From: Pseudomonas pudica
Lineage (GTDB): Bacteria; Pseudomonadota; Gammaproteobacteria; Pseudomonadales; Pseudomonadaceae
Assembly (NCBI RefSeq): GCF_015680405.1
Contig: NZ_JADLJS010000045.1
Span: 1 to 37,801 of the forward strand
Length of the DNA stretch: 37,801 bases
Direction: 5' to 3'
The position numbers and the translations under genes are program-made. Positions 16,859 through 25,137 of the stretch are shown here, piece by piece. Below the pieces are notes generated by a model. The model had not been told where the DNA came from and did no database searches. It was given only the letters and a program-made list of their open reading frames with translations. The number at the start of each line of letters is the position of its first letter. The stretch's first letter is position 1.

Positions 16859-18025
16859 TCACTGCTCGGGCATGAGCACGCCCTTGGCAATGGTGTTGCG
16901 CTGGATTTCGCTGGTTCCGGTAAGAATGCGCATCATACGGGTCGCACGGAAAATCCACTCCACCGGGTTGCCCCGCAACAGCCCGGCCCCCCCATGAATC
17001 TGCACGGCACGGTCGGCGATACGGAAGGCCGTTTCCGATACGAACAGCTTGCACATCGGCGCCTGGGTACGGATATCGCCACCGGCGTCATTCAGCGCGG
17101 CAGTGGCATAGACCATGCTGCGTGCCGCATGCAGCTCGGTGGCCATGTCGGCGATCATGTGATTGATCGACTGGAACATCGCGATCGGCTGGCCAAACTG
17201 CTTGCGCGTGCGGGCGTAGTCGATCGACAGGTTCAGCGCCAGCCCCGCCAGGCCCAGCATGGTTGGACAATGCAGCAGACGATTGAGGGTGATGCGGCCC
17301 ATTGCCAGCTTGAAGCCCTGCCCTTCCTCGCCAATGCGGTTGGCCACCGGCACCCGTACCTCATCGAGAAGGATGTCGCCATGGGCGCCGCCGCCGGACA
17401 TGACCGAGTAATCGCTTTCTACCCGCACTCCCGGCGCATCCAGCTCGACAAAGAATGCCGAGATGCCTTGGGCGCCGCGCCCGGGACCAGTGACCGCGAG
17501 CAGTACCGCGATGTCGGCATAAGGTGCACCGGAAATGTAGCGCTTGGCCCCGCTCAGCACGTAGTACTCGCCTTCACGCCGGGCGGTAGTCCTGATCGCC
17601 GTGGCATCGGACCCGGCTTCACTTTCGGTCAGCGCGAAGCACACGGCCTTTTCGGCCCGGCACACCGGCTGCAGGAATGCCTCGACCTGGGTTGGGCTGG
17701 CCACCTTGAACAGGTGGCCAACACGCGGCGGCCCGGAAAGCTCGCCGAGAATATGCGGCGCCAGCATGGAGCCAGTCAGCACCGTGGCCTCTTTCACCGC
17801 ACATAAATCGGACACGCTCAATCCTGCACCACCGATCGTTTCAGGCAGCATGATGTTGTAGAAGCCCTGCTCGCACGAGCGCTGCCACACCTGCTGCAGC
17901 ACTTCACGCGGGTGGGGCTCGGCCCAGCTGAGGCCGGCGCTTTGTTCCAGGGGCAGTATCTCGTTGCGAACGAAGCCGCCGATGGCCTCGATGATCTGTC
18001 TGGCCTTTTCACTTGGCTGGTACAT
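16859..18025 (-). CDS. Acyl-CoA dehydrogenase family protein with atypical active site
   Basis: A 388-residue flavoprotein of ordinary acyl-CoA dehydrogenase length. FAD and substrate motifs are present (FALTESEAGSDATAI, YVLSGAKRYISGA, RTRKQFGQPIAMFQSINHMIAD, QIHGGAGLLRGNPVEWIFR). The usual catalytic base is missing: where most members have YEGTSEIQR this protein reads ILTGTSEIQR, with T369 at the glutamate position. The alternative helix-G glutamate of isovaleryl-type enzymes also seems absent (TLNRLLHC). It may use another base or act on an unusual acyl-CoA. It sits 14 bp after the acyl-CoA synthetase and is presumably its partner. Family assignment is firm; the reaction is not. Confidence 0.88.
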   Translation of the reverse strand: MYQPSEKARQIIEAIGGFVRNEILPLEQSAGLSWAEPHPREVLQQVWQRSCEQGFYNIMLPETIGGAGLSVSDLCAVKEATVLTGSMLAPHILGELSGPPRVGHLFKVASPTQVEAFLQPVCRAEKAVCFALTESEAGSDATAIRTTARREGEYYVLSGAKRYISGAPYADIAVLLAVTGPGRGAQGISAFFVELDAPGVRVESDYSVMSGGGAHGDILLDEVRVPVANRIGEEGQGFKLAMGRITLNRLLHCPTMLGLAGLALNLSIDYARTRKQFGQPIAMFQSINHMIADMATELHAARSMVYATAALNDAGGDIRTQAPMCKLFVSETAFRIADRAVQIHGGAGLLRGNPVEWIFRATRMMRILTGTSEIQRNTIAKGVLMPEQ

Positions 18026-18039
18026 GGCAATTCCTCAGG

Positions 18040-19587
18040 TCAAATGCGGCGTTCGCTGTTTTGCCAGTAGGCGTCTCGAATCAGGCGGCGCACCACCTTG
18101 CCGTTGGGGTTCTTCGGCAGCTCGCTGACGAAGTCCACCCCGCGCGGTTTCTTGAACCCGGCAAGGGCCTGGGCACAATGTTCGATCACCTCGTTTTCCT
18201 GCAGCTGCATGCCAGGCTTGAGCACGATCACTGCACGCACCGCTTCGCCCCACTGCTCGTCGGGCACGCCCACCACGGCGGCCTCGAACACTTGCGGCAG
18301 GCTGTAGAGCACCTGCTCGACTTCGCTGGGGTAGATGTTGAAGCCGCCGGAAATGATCATTTCCTTCTTGCGGTCGACGATGAACACGTAGCCCTGCTGG
18401 TCCACTGTGGCCAGGTCGCCGGTGAGGTAGTAGCCGTCACGCATCACCTCTGCGGTAAGGTGCGGTGCGCGCCAGTAGCCCTGCATGATGTCCGGGCCCT
18501 TGACCACGATCTCGCCCACCTCGCCTGGCTGGACGTCGCTAAAATCGTCGTTCACTACACGCAGGTCGGTCTCGAAGTAGCATCGTCCGCACGAGGCCAG
18601 CCGGCGGTAGTCGCCGTCTTCGCACAGGTGGTCCTGCTCGGTCAGCACCGTCACCAGCGAGCAGGTTTCGCCAGCACCGTAGCCCTGGGCCAATATCGGC
18701 CCGAACACTTCGATGGCCCGCTTGACGAGCGCTGGCGCCATTGGTGCTGCGCCATACATCACCAGGCGCAGGCTGCTCAGGTCATAGCGCTCGACCCCGG
18801 GGAAATTGACCAGACGGTTGATCATGGCCGGTACCAGGAACAACCGGGTCACGCCCTCGCGCTGGATGGTCTCGAGCAGCAACTGGTCGTCGTAGCGATC
18901 CAGCAACAGGTTGCAGGCGCCCACCGCCAGCAGCGGCATCAGCTGCATGCCGCTGGCATGGGTGATGGGGCCGACATGGGCCATGATGTCGCCTGGGCCG
19001 GCACGCCGCGTGGGGCTGGCGATGCTCTTGCGGATCAGCGCCTTGCGGTTGCCCACACTGAGCATTGCTGCCTTGAGCACACCGGAACTGCCCGAGGTGT
19101 AGTGCAACACGGCCAGTGCTTCGTCAGGCAGGTCGCAACTGACTGGCTGGCTGCTGCCCTGGGCCAGCAGTGCGGCGTAGCCGATGTCACCGCCCTGCTC
19201 GCCGAGGGTAACGATCAGGCGCAGCGCAGGCACCTCCTGCCTGCGCGCCAGCAAGGCCTCGGCAGCTTGTGGGTCGGCGATCAGCGCGACGCTGCAGGCG
19301 TCGTTCAGTATCTGGATCACTTCATCCAGCGCCAGGCGTGCATTGACCGGGACCTTGACCAGGCCGGCCTTGTAGAAAGCCACCTCCGCCTCCACCAGTT
19401 CGACCCGGTTGGGAGCCAGGATCGCGACATGTTCGCCGGTGGCGATGCCATGGGCCAACAAGGCCGAGGCCAACTGATTGGTCCGCTGTTCAAGCTGGGC
19501 AAAGGTAAGCCGGGTATGGCGGTCGATCACCGCCAAACGTTCCGGCCAGTATCTGGCACTTCGACTGGTTAGGGTTGCGAGGTTCAC
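18040..19587 (-). CDS. AMP-forming acyl-CoA synthetase (ANL superfamily)
   Basis: A 515-residue class I adenylate-forming enzyme that converts a carboxylic acid, ATP and CoA to acyl-CoA, AMP and PPi. The phosphate loop is YTSGSSGVLKAAM (163-175). QGYGAGETCSL is the adenine-binding motif, and YLTGDLATVDQQGYVFIVDRK contains the ribose-binding Asp and hinge. The catalytic Lys is in PNGKVVRR near the C-terminus. The length suits medium-chain, aryl or short-chain acid ligases. It is the first gene of the operon with a dehydrogenase and an MFS permease, and it diverges from an aldolase pair. The acid substrate cannot be deduced. Confidence 0.92.
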   Translation of the reverse strand: MNLATLTSRSARYWPERLAVIDRHTRLTFAQLEQRTNQLASALLAHGIATGEHVAILAPNRVELVEAEVAFYKAGLVKVPVNARLALDEVIQILNDACSVALIADPQAAEALLARRQEVPALRLIVTLGEQGGDIGYAALLAQGSSQPVSCDLPDEALAVLHYTSGSSGVLKAAMLSVGNRKALIRKSIASPTRRAGPGDIMAHVGPITHASGMQLMPLLAVGACNLLLDRYDDQLLLETIQREGVTRLFLVPAMINRLVNFPGVERYDLSSLRLVMYGAAPMAPALVKRAIEVFGPILAQGYGAGETCSLVTVLTEQDHLCEDGDYRRLASCGRCYFETDLRVVNDDFSDVQPGEVGEIVVKGPDIMQGYWRAPHLTAEVMRDGYYLTGDLATVDQQGYVFIVDRKKEMIISGGFNIYPSEVEQVLYSLPQVFEAAVVGVPDEQWGEAVRAVIVLKPGMQLQENEVIEHCAQALAGFKKPRGVDFVSELPKNPNGKVVRRLIRDAYWQNSERRI

Positions 19588-19716
19588 GTTGTTGTTCTCG
19601 TCGCGGTTAAGACCCGGTCGATGCTAAACAGCGTGCAGCCGGAGCAAGTAATACCAGTTACGTATGCGGGCCATAACGGTTTGCACTGGGCCACATTGCC
19701 TGAACTGATATTGGAG

Positions 19717-19770
19717 ATGACACATCGCTTGCATATGACACTTTGTGTCATTAGTATCGCAATTGTGTCC
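19717..19770. promoter_or_regulatory. Palindromic operator candidate in the synthetase/aldolase divergent region
   Basis: ATGACACTTTGTGTCAT (19735-19751) is a perfect 7-3-7 palindrome. A further ATGACAC lies at 19717-19723, 18 bp to the left, and a related GTGTCC at 19765-19770, 20 bp to the right of the second arm. The nested half-sites suggest binding of more than one dimer of a common regulator for the two divergent operons. The regulator is not identifiable from the site. Confidence 0.55.
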
Positions 19771-19826
19771 TGACGGCGCCCTCGCCGATCAGCAATCCAT
19801 CGCCCCTCCCCATGCAGGTACCGCCC

Positions 19827-20609
19827 ATGACGACCACCATGCAGACACCCAAGGACCAGCTGGTCAAGCTCGCCCAGCAGCAGATGCTGACGGCGCTGGC
19901 CGACAACACCTACACCCCTCGACAAAAGCTCGCCCTCACCTGCCGCATCCTGTTCGATGGCGGCCACGACTCCGGCCTGGCCGGGCAGATCACCGCCCGC
20001 GCCGAGCAGCCTGGCACCTACTACACGCAACAACTCGGCCTGGGTTTCGACGAGATCGCCGCTTCCAACCTGCTGGTGGTCGACGAAGACCTCACCGTGC
20101 TGCAAGGCAGCGGCATGGCCAACCCGGCCAACCGCTTCCACAGCTGGCTGTACCGCGCACGCCCCGACGTCAACTGCATCATCCACACCCACCCGCTGCA
20201 CAGCGCCGCCCTGTCGATGCTGGAAGTGCCGCTGGCCATCTCGCACATGGACCTGTGCCCACTGTTCGACGACTGCGCGTTCCTCAAGGAATGGCCCGGC
20301 GTACCGGTGGGCAACGAAGAAGGTGAAATCATTTCCAGGGCGATCGGCGACAAGCGCGCGATCCTGCTTTCCCACCATGGCCTGCTGATCGCCGGCCGCT
20401 CGATCGAGGAAGCCTGCGTGCTCGCCCTGCTGTTCGAGCGCGCGGCCAAGATGCAGCTGCTGGCCATGGGTGCCGGTGACATCCGCCCCATCCCGGATGC
20501 CCTGGGCAAGGAGGCTCACGACTGGATCTCCACCCCCAAACGTCATGGCGCCGCCTTCAGCTATTACGCGCGCCGTGCCTTGCGTGCCCATGGCGACTGC
20601 CTGGGCTGA
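19827..20609 (+). CDS. Class II aldolase / adducin family protein
   Basis: A 260-residue zinc enzyme of the FucA/AraD fold. The zinc ligands are visible as H120 and H122 (CIIHTHPLHSA) with a third His at H183 or H184 (LLSHHGLLIAG). An acidic residue, the catalytic base in FucA, is probably in the segment around E74-D86. The start is one of three close ATGs (19812, 19827, 19839); 19827 has an AGG eight bases upstream. Relatives cleave phosphorylated or free hydroxyketo compounds, and some are decarboxylases or epimerases. It heads a rightward two-gene operon with a DapA-family lyase and diverges from the acyl-CoA synthetase operon. Substrate unknown. Confidence 0.87.
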   Translation: MTTTMQTPKDQLVKLAQQQMLTALADNTYTPRQKLALTCRILFDGGHDSGLAGQITARAEQPGTYYTQQLGLGFDEIAASNLLVVDEDLTVLQGSGMANPANRFHSWLYRARPDVNCIIHTHPLHSAALSMLEVPLAISHMDLCPLFDDCAFLKEWPGVPVGNEEGEIISRAIGDKRAILLSHHGLLIAGRSIEEACVLALLFERAAKMQLLAMGAGDIRPIPDALGKEAHDWISTPKRHGAAFSYYARRALRAHGDCLG

Positions 20610-20653
20610 CTGAAGTTGTACTCTTTCCCCAACAACGGCAGAGGTGCCTGGTT

Positions 20654-21538
20654 ATGTCTACACCTGTAATTCGCGGCGTTATCGGCTACACCATCACTCC
20701 CTTCACGGCAGACGGCACACTCGACCTGGATGCCCTGGGCCTGTCCATCGACCGGCTGATCGCCGACGGCGTGCATGCCATTGCCCCGCTGGGCAGCACC
20801 GGCGAAGGCGCCTACCTGTCCGACAGCGAATGGGAAACGGTGGTGCGCTTCAGCCTGGCACGCATTGCCGGCCGCGTGCCCAGCGTGGTCAGCGTCTCCG
20901 ACCTGACCACCGCACGCACCGTGCAGCGCGCTCGCCTGGCACAGGCCTGCGGCGCCACGGCGGTGATGGTGCTGCCCGTCTCCTACTGGAAGCTCACCGA
21001 AGCCGAAGTGGTCGCCCACTACAAGGCCGTGGGCGCGGCCATCGACATTCCGATCATGCTCTACAACAACCCGGGCACCAGCGGCACCGACCTGTCTGTG
21101 GAGCTGATCCTGCGCATTCTAGGCGAAGTGCCCAATGTGACCATGGTCAAGGAAAGCACCGGCGACATACAGCGCATGCACCGCCTGTTCAAGGCCACCG
21201 ATGGCCAGGTGGCCTTCTACAACGGTTGCAACCCGCTCACCCTGGAAGCCCTGGTGGCCGGCGCCACCGGCTGGTGCACTGCCGCGCCCAACCTGATCCC
21301 GGCGCTGAACCTGGCACTGTGGGACGCGGTGCAGCAAGGCGACCTGGCTGAAGCTCGCGCGCTGTTCTACCGCCAGTACGAACTGTTGGAGTACATCACC
21401 CGCCGCGGCCTGCCCACCACCATCAAGGCCGGTTTGAAGCTGCTCGGCCAGGATGTCGGCGCTCCACGCCTGCCCCTGCAGCCGCTGGACGGGCACGGTA
21501 GCGCCTACCTGAAGGGCCTGCTGGAGGAGCTGGCATGA
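20654..21538 (+). CDS. DapA/NanA-family (dihydrodipicolinate synthase-like) lyase
   Basis: A 294-residue (beta/alpha)8 class I aldolase-family protein. The Schiff-base lysine is K166 (VTMVKEST), the catalytic tyrosine is Y137 (IMLYNNPGTSG), and the ketoacid-binding loop is PLGSTGEGAYL at 45-55, so the active site is intact. The start is preceded by AGAGGTG. Family members add or remove pyruvate: DapA, N-acetylneuraminate lyase, KDG aldolase and hydratase-aldolases. Location beside a class II aldolase and an acid-activating operon argues for a catabolic aldolase rather than lysine synthesis. Its stop codon lies within the left arm of a long hairpin. Confidence 0.9.
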   Translation: MSTPVIRGVIGYTITPFTADGTLDLDALGLSIDRLIADGVHAIAPLGSTGEGAYLSDSEWETVVRFSLARIAGRVPSVVSVSDLTTARTVQRARLAQACGATAVMVLPVSYWKLTEAEVVAHYKAVGAAIDIPIMLYNNPGTSGTDLSVELILRILGEVPNVTMVKESTGDIQRMHRLFKATDGQVAFYNGCNPLTLEALVAGATGWCTAAPNLIPALNLALWDAVQQGDLAEARALFYRQYELLEYITRRGLPTTIKAGLKLLGQDVGAPRLPLQPLDGHGSAYLKGLLEELA

Positions 21539-21652
21539 TGGCTGGCGGGTGTTTGCCGCAATATTTGTAGCGCCTGTCAGATCGAGCGCCGCCCCCGCGG
21601 CGCTGATTCGGACAGGCCCTGAAAACGCAACGGCGAAAACCCGCCAGCCATC
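21537..21652. repeat. 116-nt long imperfect hairpin between convergent genes
   Basis: The outer 14-bp arms are perfect: GATGGCTGGCGGGT (21537-21550) and ACCCGCCAGCCATC (21639-21652). Inside are GCCTGTC/GACAGGC (21572-21578, 21611-21617) and a perfect 8-bp apex AGCGCCGC-CCCC-GCGGCGCT (21585-21604). It fills the space between the DapA-like and DUF2235 stop codons and probably acts as a bidirectional terminator or a REP/MITE-like element. The segment 21570-21590 recurs with 19 of 21 matches at 30281-30301. Confidence 0.7.
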
Positions 21653-21677
21653 ACGCCCTTCTATCCATCCAGGCCAA

Positions 21678-22985
21678 TCACCCAACCGGGTTGGCGTGTA
21701 TCACCCGCCCTCCCGCCGCCGGCCGATCGACGAACAGCACATCCAACACACTGTTACGCAACCCCTTCAACGCATTCCAGTTCGCCGATGTATGCACATA
21801 CCTGTCACGCAACAAACGCAGTTCATCCTCGGTCAACCCAGGCTGTTCACACTCACCCAAGGCAAACCCGTGCAACTTGCGGCTGATGCCCAGCAACTCC
21901 TCCGGCAACCGATGCTCAGCCTGCCCGCCCAACGGCGCAAACGGCACACCCGCCCGCACTGCCAGCTCCCGCATGATGCTCAGGTATACCCGGGAAAGCT
22001 GTCCCGCCACTTCCCGCTCGCGGTACACCGCCGCATATACCTGCTTCTGCGCCTCGCTCGGCCGGCCACCGGCGATCGGTTCCTCCCAGGCGAGCACCTG
22101 CGGCCTGGGTGCCCCCAGTTCGCCGAACGCCGACGCCAGCAAGGCACTGACGGTGGCATGCACGCGAGTCTGCTCGGCGCGCATGCCCACTGGCACCCGC
22201 TGTGACTGCGGTTTGCACAGCAGCACCTGCTCTTGTGTGGTATCCGGGTAACCACCGCCAATGTTCGAGTGCACGCCCGGAAGCACGATGTCATGGTCGC
22301 TGCGCACCAGCGGGAAGTTGTGTCGCTGCTCGTCCTCCGCCACCAGCTGCACCATTTGCCGAGCAATGCCCGCGCCCAGGCCCAGGCGCAAGTCACCATG
22401 GCGGTCGTCGGCGGGGTCGAAGTCGCCCTGCAGCGGCGCGATGATCGCCGCCACCGTGTCGAACAGGCCGATGAAGTTGATCACGATGCCACAGGGCACA
22501 GCCAACAGGCTGCCGCCGCCATCATGCAGCAGGTTGGCCAGATGCCGCACAGCAGCTGCCCCTCGGCTGAAACCGAACAAGTCGAACTCGACCCGCTCGA
22601 GTCTTGCCTGCGGATTCGCCTGGCCCCACTCCCGCAGTTGCCCGGCAATTCCCTCCAGGGCCTCGTTGACCCGGGTCTCGGCCCCCCTGCACCCACGCCC
22701 GGTGAAGAAGGCATAGACATGATCCTCCTCGCCCGCCAGGGTGCCCACGCCTTCGACATAGCGCTTGAGGAACGCCGTGGCCCCGTCAGCGCCGGCCCCC
22801 TGCGCCGGGTACAGCGCATACAACAGGGCCACGTTGCTCAAGGCATTGGCATAACTGCCTCCTTTACCCCCCGGTGCATCCACCGGCATCACATTGTTCA
22901 GGTTGTTACCGGTGCCATCGAAGAACACACCAAAACGCAGAGTGACCGGCGTGATGTGTGCAGTGCTACAGCTGTTCAGGTCCAT
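21678..22985 (-). CDS. DUF2235 / Tle1-type lipase-like protein
   Basis: A 435-residue alpha/beta-hydrolase of the DUF2235 family, the catalytic domain of type VI secretion phospholipase effectors such as Tle1. Features are FFDGTGNN at residues 21-28, the nucleophile elbow GFSRG (S140), a likely catalytic Asp D176 (GLFDTVA) and His H239 (LPGVHSNIGGGYPD), so the triad is complete. The start at 22985 avoids a 12-residue unsupported extension. There is no signal peptide. The C-terminal 130 residues are charged and unassigned. No vgrG, PAAR, chaperone or obvious lipoprotein immunity gene lies beside it. It may be an orphan effector or a housekeeping lipase. Confidence 0.85.
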   Translation of the reverse strand: MDLNSCSTAHITPVTLRFGVFFDGTGNNLNNVMPVDAPGGKGGSYANALSNVALLYALYPAQGAGADGATAFLKRYVEGVGTLAGEEDHVYAFFTGRGCRGAETRVNEALEGIAGQLREWGQANPQARLERVEFDLFGFSRGAAAVRHLANLLHDGGGSLLAVPCGIVINFIGLFDTVAAIIAPLQGDFDPADDRHGDLRLGLGAGIARQMVQLVAEDEQRHNFPLVRSDHDIVLPGVHSNIGGGYPDTTQEQVLLCKPQSQRVPVGMRAEQTRVHATVSALLASAFGELGAPRPQVLAWEEPIAGGRPSEAQKQVYAAVYREREVAGQLSRVYLSIMRELAVRAGVPFAPLGGQAEHRLPEELLGISRKLHGFALGECEQPGLTEDELRLLRDRYVHTSANWNALKGLRNSVLDVLFVDRPAAGGRVIHANPVG

Positions 22986-23215
22986 CGTGGTGCCTCCTGC
23001 TTGTACAAAAAGCACAAGCAAGCGCCAACACGCCGCTGCGGAACATCAGCCAATGGCCAGCCATATGCAGGACATTTCCGCACCTGCATGGCCCCGGCAA
23101 GGATAAATTTCCCTACCGCCATTGGTCGCCACCCCCCCGGATGGATTAAAGTATCACCCCTTGCCAGGGCAGCTGCTTCCAGCCGCCTGCGGCCCCATAC
23201 CAGGAACCGTCACCG

Positions 23216-24175
23216 ATGGAACACCGTGAAGCGCTGATCGCGCTGCGCACCTTTCTTTCTTCCCAGATCCTAGGCCAGGAAAAACTGGTCGAGCGGCTGT
23301 TGATCGTGCTCCTGGCCGACGGCCACATGCTGGTCGAAGGCGCGCCGGGTCTGGCCAAGACCAAAGCCATCAAAGAGCTTGCCGAAGGTATCGAGGCACA
23401 GTTCCATCGCATTCAGTTCACCCCCGACCTGCTCCCGGCCGACATCACCGGCACCGAAATCTACCGCCCGGAAACCGGCAGCTTCGTGTTCCAGCAGGGG
23501 CCGATCTTCCACAACCTGGTGCTGGCCGACGAAATCAACCGCGCCCCGGCCAAGGTGCAGTCCGCACTGCTCGAAGCCATGGCCGAACGCCAGGTCAGCG
23601 TGGGCCGCAGTACCTACGACCTGTCGCCGCTGTTCCTGGTGATGGCAACGCAGAATCCGATCGAGCAGGAAGGCACCTACCCACTGCCCGAGGCCCAGCT
23701 CGACCGCTTCCTGATGCACGTGAAAATCGGCTTCCCCGACGCTGCAGTGGAGCGGCGCATCCTGCTGCAGGCTCGTGGTGAAGCCCTGGGCGGCGAGACC
23801 AAGCCCGAGCGCCGGGTCAGCCAGCAGGCGATCTTCGCCGCCCGCAAGGAAATCCTCGGCCTGTACATGGCCGACGCGGTGGAGGAGTACCTGGTGCAAC
23901 TGGTGATGGCCACCCGCACTCCGGCCAAGTTCGACGCCGAACTGGCCGACTGGATCGCCTACGGCGCCAGCCCGCGTGGTTCCATTTCTCTGGACCGCTG
24001 CGCGCGCGCGCACGCCTGGCTGGCCGGGCGCGACTTCGTCAGCCCCGAAGACATCCAGGCGGTACTGTTCGACGTACTGCGCCACCGCATCATCCTCTCG
24101 TTCGAGGCCGAGGCGGCGGGGATCGACCAGGACCGCGTGGTCCAGCGCATCCTCGACGTCGTCGCCGTTGCCTGA
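23216..24175 (+). CDS. MoxR-family AAA+ ATPase
   Basis: A 319-residue AAA+ protein. Walker A is GAPGLAKT (42-49), Walker B is LVLADEIN (101-108) with D105-E106, and the MATQNPIEQEGTYPLPEAQLDRF block is the MoxR hallmark. MoxR ATPases act as chaperones for von Willebrand factor A proteins, often in metal insertion or envelope-complex assembly. An AGGA ten bases upstream supports the start. It is the first gene of a tightly packed six-gene operon with DUF58, DUF4381, two VWA genes and BatD. The 230 bp upstream contain a possible weak promoter (TTGGTC 23122-23127, ATTAAA 23145-23150). Confidence 0.95.
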   Translation: MEHREALIALRTFLSSQILGQEKLVERLLIVLLADGHMLVEGAPGLAKTKAIKELAEGIEAQFHRIQFTPDLLPADITGTEIYRPETGSFVFQQGPIFHNLVLADEINRAPAKVQSALLEAMAERQVSVGRSTYDLSPLFLVMATQNPIEQEGTYPLPEAQLDRFLMHVKIGFPDAAVERRILLQARGEALGGETKPERRVSQQAIFAARKEILGLYMADAVEEYLVQLVMATRTPAKFDAELADWIAYGASPRGSISLDRCARAHAWLAGRDFVSPEDIQAVLFDVLRHRIILSFEAEAAGIDQDRVVQRILDVVAVA

Positions 24176-24179
24176 GCCC

Positions 24180-25124
24180 ATGCCCACCGCATCGCTGGCC
24201 GAGCCCGGCATCCGCATCGGCCTTGCCGAGCTGATCGACATGCGCCACCGCGTGCGCGAAATCCAGCTGTTTTCCCGGCCCGGCCAGCGCAGCCCGCTGG
24301 TGGGGCTGCACCACTCCAAATTGCGCGGACGGGGCGTGGACTTCGACCAGGTGCGCGTGTACCAGGCCGGTGACGATGTGCGCAACATCGACTGGCGGGT
24401 CACCGCGCGTACCCAGGAGCCGCACACCAAGCTGTTCCACGAGGAGCGCGAACGGCCCATCTTCATCCTCGTCGAGCAGAGCCAGCGGCTGTTCTTCGGC
24501 TCTGGGCTGATATTCAAGTCGGTGCTGGCCGCCCAGGCCGCCGCGCTGTTCGGCTGGGCCGCGCTGGGCCACAACGACCGCATTGGCGGTTTGGTGTTCG
24601 GCGACAACGAGCACCACGAAATCAAGCCCCGGCGCAGCAAGCAGAGCTTGCTGCAACTGCTCAACCGCCTGGCCAAGGTCAACCAGGCGCTGCACACCGA
24701 GGCCACGCCCGGTGCCGACAGCCTCGGCCTGGCCCTGCGCCGCGCCCGCGAAGTGCTGCGCCCCGGCAGCCTGGCCATCGTCATCTGCGATGAGCGCTCG
24801 CTCACTGCCCAGGTGGAACAGCACCTGGCCATGCTCTCGCGCCATTGCGACCTGCTGCTGATGCCGGTGTCCGACCCGCTCGACCACGCCCTGCCCGCCG
24901 CCGGCCTGCTGCGCTTTGCCCAGCGCAGCGCGCAGCTTGAGCTCGACACCCTGGACAGCAACCTGCGCCAGGCCTACCGCCAGCAGGCCGAAGCGCGCAT
25001 CGAGCGCTGGGAGCTGATGGCGCAAAAGCTGCGCGTGCTGCTGATGCCCCTGAGCACCCAGAGCGAAATGATCGAACAGCTACGCGAATACCTGAACGCC
25101 CAGCGGCCACGGAGCGCGTCATGA
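24180..25124 (+). CDS. DUF58 domain protein of the MoxR/Bat operon
   Basis: A 314-residue protein starting 4 bp after the moxR stop. The DUF58 signature GRGVDFDQVRVYQAGDDVRNIDWRVTART lies around residues 54-82, followed by a VWA-like fold. The metal site is degenerate: FILVEQSQRLFF stands where related proteins have a DxSxS motif. DUF58 proteins regularly accompany MoxR and are probable clients or adaptors. No signal peptide or strong membrane segment is seen, so it is probably cytoplasmic, working with the ATPase at the inner face of the membrane. Confidence 0.9.
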   Translation: MPTASLAEPGIRIGLAELIDMRHRVREIQLFSRPGQRSPLVGLHHSKLRGRGVDFDQVRVYQAGDDVRNIDWRVTARTQEPHTKLFHEERERPIFILVEQSQRLFFGSGLIFKSVLAAQAAALFGWAALGHNDRIGGLVFGDNEHHEIKPRRSKQSLLQLLNRLAKVNQALHTEATPGADSLGLALRRAREVLRPGSLAIVICDERSLTAQVEQHLAMLSRHCDLLLMPVSDPLDHALPAAGLLRFAQRSAQLELDTLDSNLRQAYRQQAEARIERWELMAQKLRVLLMPLSTQSEMIEQLREYLNAQRPRSAS

Positions 25125-25137
25125 AGAGCAGCGGCCG

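Noticed and set aside
19588..19826. Sigma54 promoter
   Set aside because: GG and GC elements near 19688-19700 are 8 bp apart rather than the required 10.
20654..21538. The lysine-biosynthesis gene dapA
   Set aside because: Its neighbours are catabolic (class II aldolase, divergent acyl-CoA synthetase operon), and the ketoacid loop differs from the usual TTGE form of DapA. Only the family is assigned.
21678..22985. Part of a type VI secretion locus
   Set aside because: No structural, VgrG, PAAR or chaperone gene is present on either side; only the effector-like family is supported.
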